Positions 22,740-22,974 of a stretch of DNA of 22,974 nucleotides are shown in pieces. Made by a program: the position numbers and the translations under genes. The notes under the pieces were generated by a model. It did no database searches. It was not told the origin of the DNA and saw only the letters and a program-made list of their open reading frames with translations. How positions within the stretch are numbered: the first letter of the stretch is position 1; the number at the start of each line of letters is the position of its first letter. Source of the stretch: a virus; IMG/VR virus record IMGVR_UViG_3300050821_010343, positions 1 to 22,974 of that record; one strand, 5' to 3'.

Positions 22740-22974
22740 ATGCATTCTCCCATCATCGCCGGCGTGATCCCGGCGCGGCTCGCTTCCACGCGGCTAAGCC
22801 GCAAGGCGATCCGGCAATTGGCTGGAAAGCCCATGATCGAGTGGGTGTGGCGTGCCGCCGTGGCCAGCGGCCGTATGGATCCCGTAGTGGTGGCTACCGA
22901 TGCCGAAGAGGTAGCGGCGGTCTGCCGTTCCCGCGGCATTCCGGTGTGGATCACTTCCCCGGATTGCGCCAGCG
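22740..22974 (+). CDS. kdsB: CMP-Kdo synthetase (kdsB), N-terminal part
   Basis: The first 78 residues match 3-deoxy-manno-octulosonate cytidylyltransferase: VIPARLASTRLSRKAIRQLA, GKPMIEWVW, and VVVATDAEEVAAVCRSRGI followed by a TSPDCAS that normally continues GTDR. The enzyme activates Kdo with CTP for lipopolysaccharide core synthesis in the cytoplasm. LSRK replaces the usual LPGK/LPRK, a small deviation. The gene runs off the window. It is divergent from the tRNA and is host chromosome, marking the prophage edge. TACAAT about ten bases before the ATG could be a -10 element giving a very short leader. Confidence 0.9.
   Translation, partial: MHSPIIAGVIPARLASTRLSRKAIRQLAGKPMIEWVWRAAVASGRMDPVVVATDAEEVAAVCRSRGIPVWITSPDCAS

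Noticed and set aside
1-22974. CRISPR array, IS element or transposase
   Set aside because: No regularly spaced repeats and no transposase-like frame were found.

Overview
The window is most of the right half of an integrated siphovirus-type (HK97-fold, long non-contractile tail) prophage. It ends in host chromosome at a tRNA-Met gene and the start of kdsB. The host is probably an Acidobacteriota (Terriglobia-like) bacterium. This rests on recollection of related families rather than a search: the integrase style, the DUF932 protein, the small WVPHT-type protein and the KdsB sequence all resemble acidobacterial relatives. kdsB implies a diderm that makes Kdo-lipid A. Composition is GC-rich in the structural genes and visibly more AT-rich at about 19.0-21.2 kb.

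Layout. 1-930: tail end of a phage structural gene, a small zinc-ribbon protein and a membrane-anchored, Ser/Thr-rich protein. 949-6482: head and neck module (prohead protease with a long scaffold-like C-terminus, major capsid protein, probable decoration protein, head-tail connector, HK97 gp10-like neck protein, tail terminator-like protein). 6500-13775: tail module (small protein, tail tube, frameshifted tail-assembly chaperone pair, 45-residue membrane protein, tape measure, hub-like protein, two fibre/baseplate proteins). 13779-15411: lysis-like module (coiled-coil membrane protein, papain-like cysteine peptidase, holin-like protein). 15412-17121: a self-contained cassette of five small genes led by a DUF932 protein, each with a strong Shine-Dalgarno (SD) sequence, closed by a terminator. 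17145-18216: a membrane-anchored protein, a secreted lysozyme-like enzyme and a short basic peptide. 18239-21419: small accessory genes, including one broken by a frameshift, a PD-(D/E)XK nuclease on the minus strand, and a small minus-strand gene with a perfect TGTGA-N6-TCACA palindrome upstream. 21456-22657: tyrosine integrase lying just 3' of the tRNA-Met gene, the expected prophage boundary. 22740-end: host kdsB, partial.

How it fits together. The head, neck and tail genes are in standard siphovirus order on one strand with tight spacing, so they are probably one late transcription unit. The chaperone overlap is a textbook -1 frameshift: AAATTTT immediately before a TAG stop. The most unusual global feature is that essentially no gene from 355 to 15411 has a recognisable SD, while all five genes at 15543-17083 and the integrase have strong GGAGG-type SDs. 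This suggests accessory and integration genes adapted to the present host beside a structural module with a different translational history. No replication genes, repressor, terminase or portal are visible; they would lie left of the window, as would the second attachment site.
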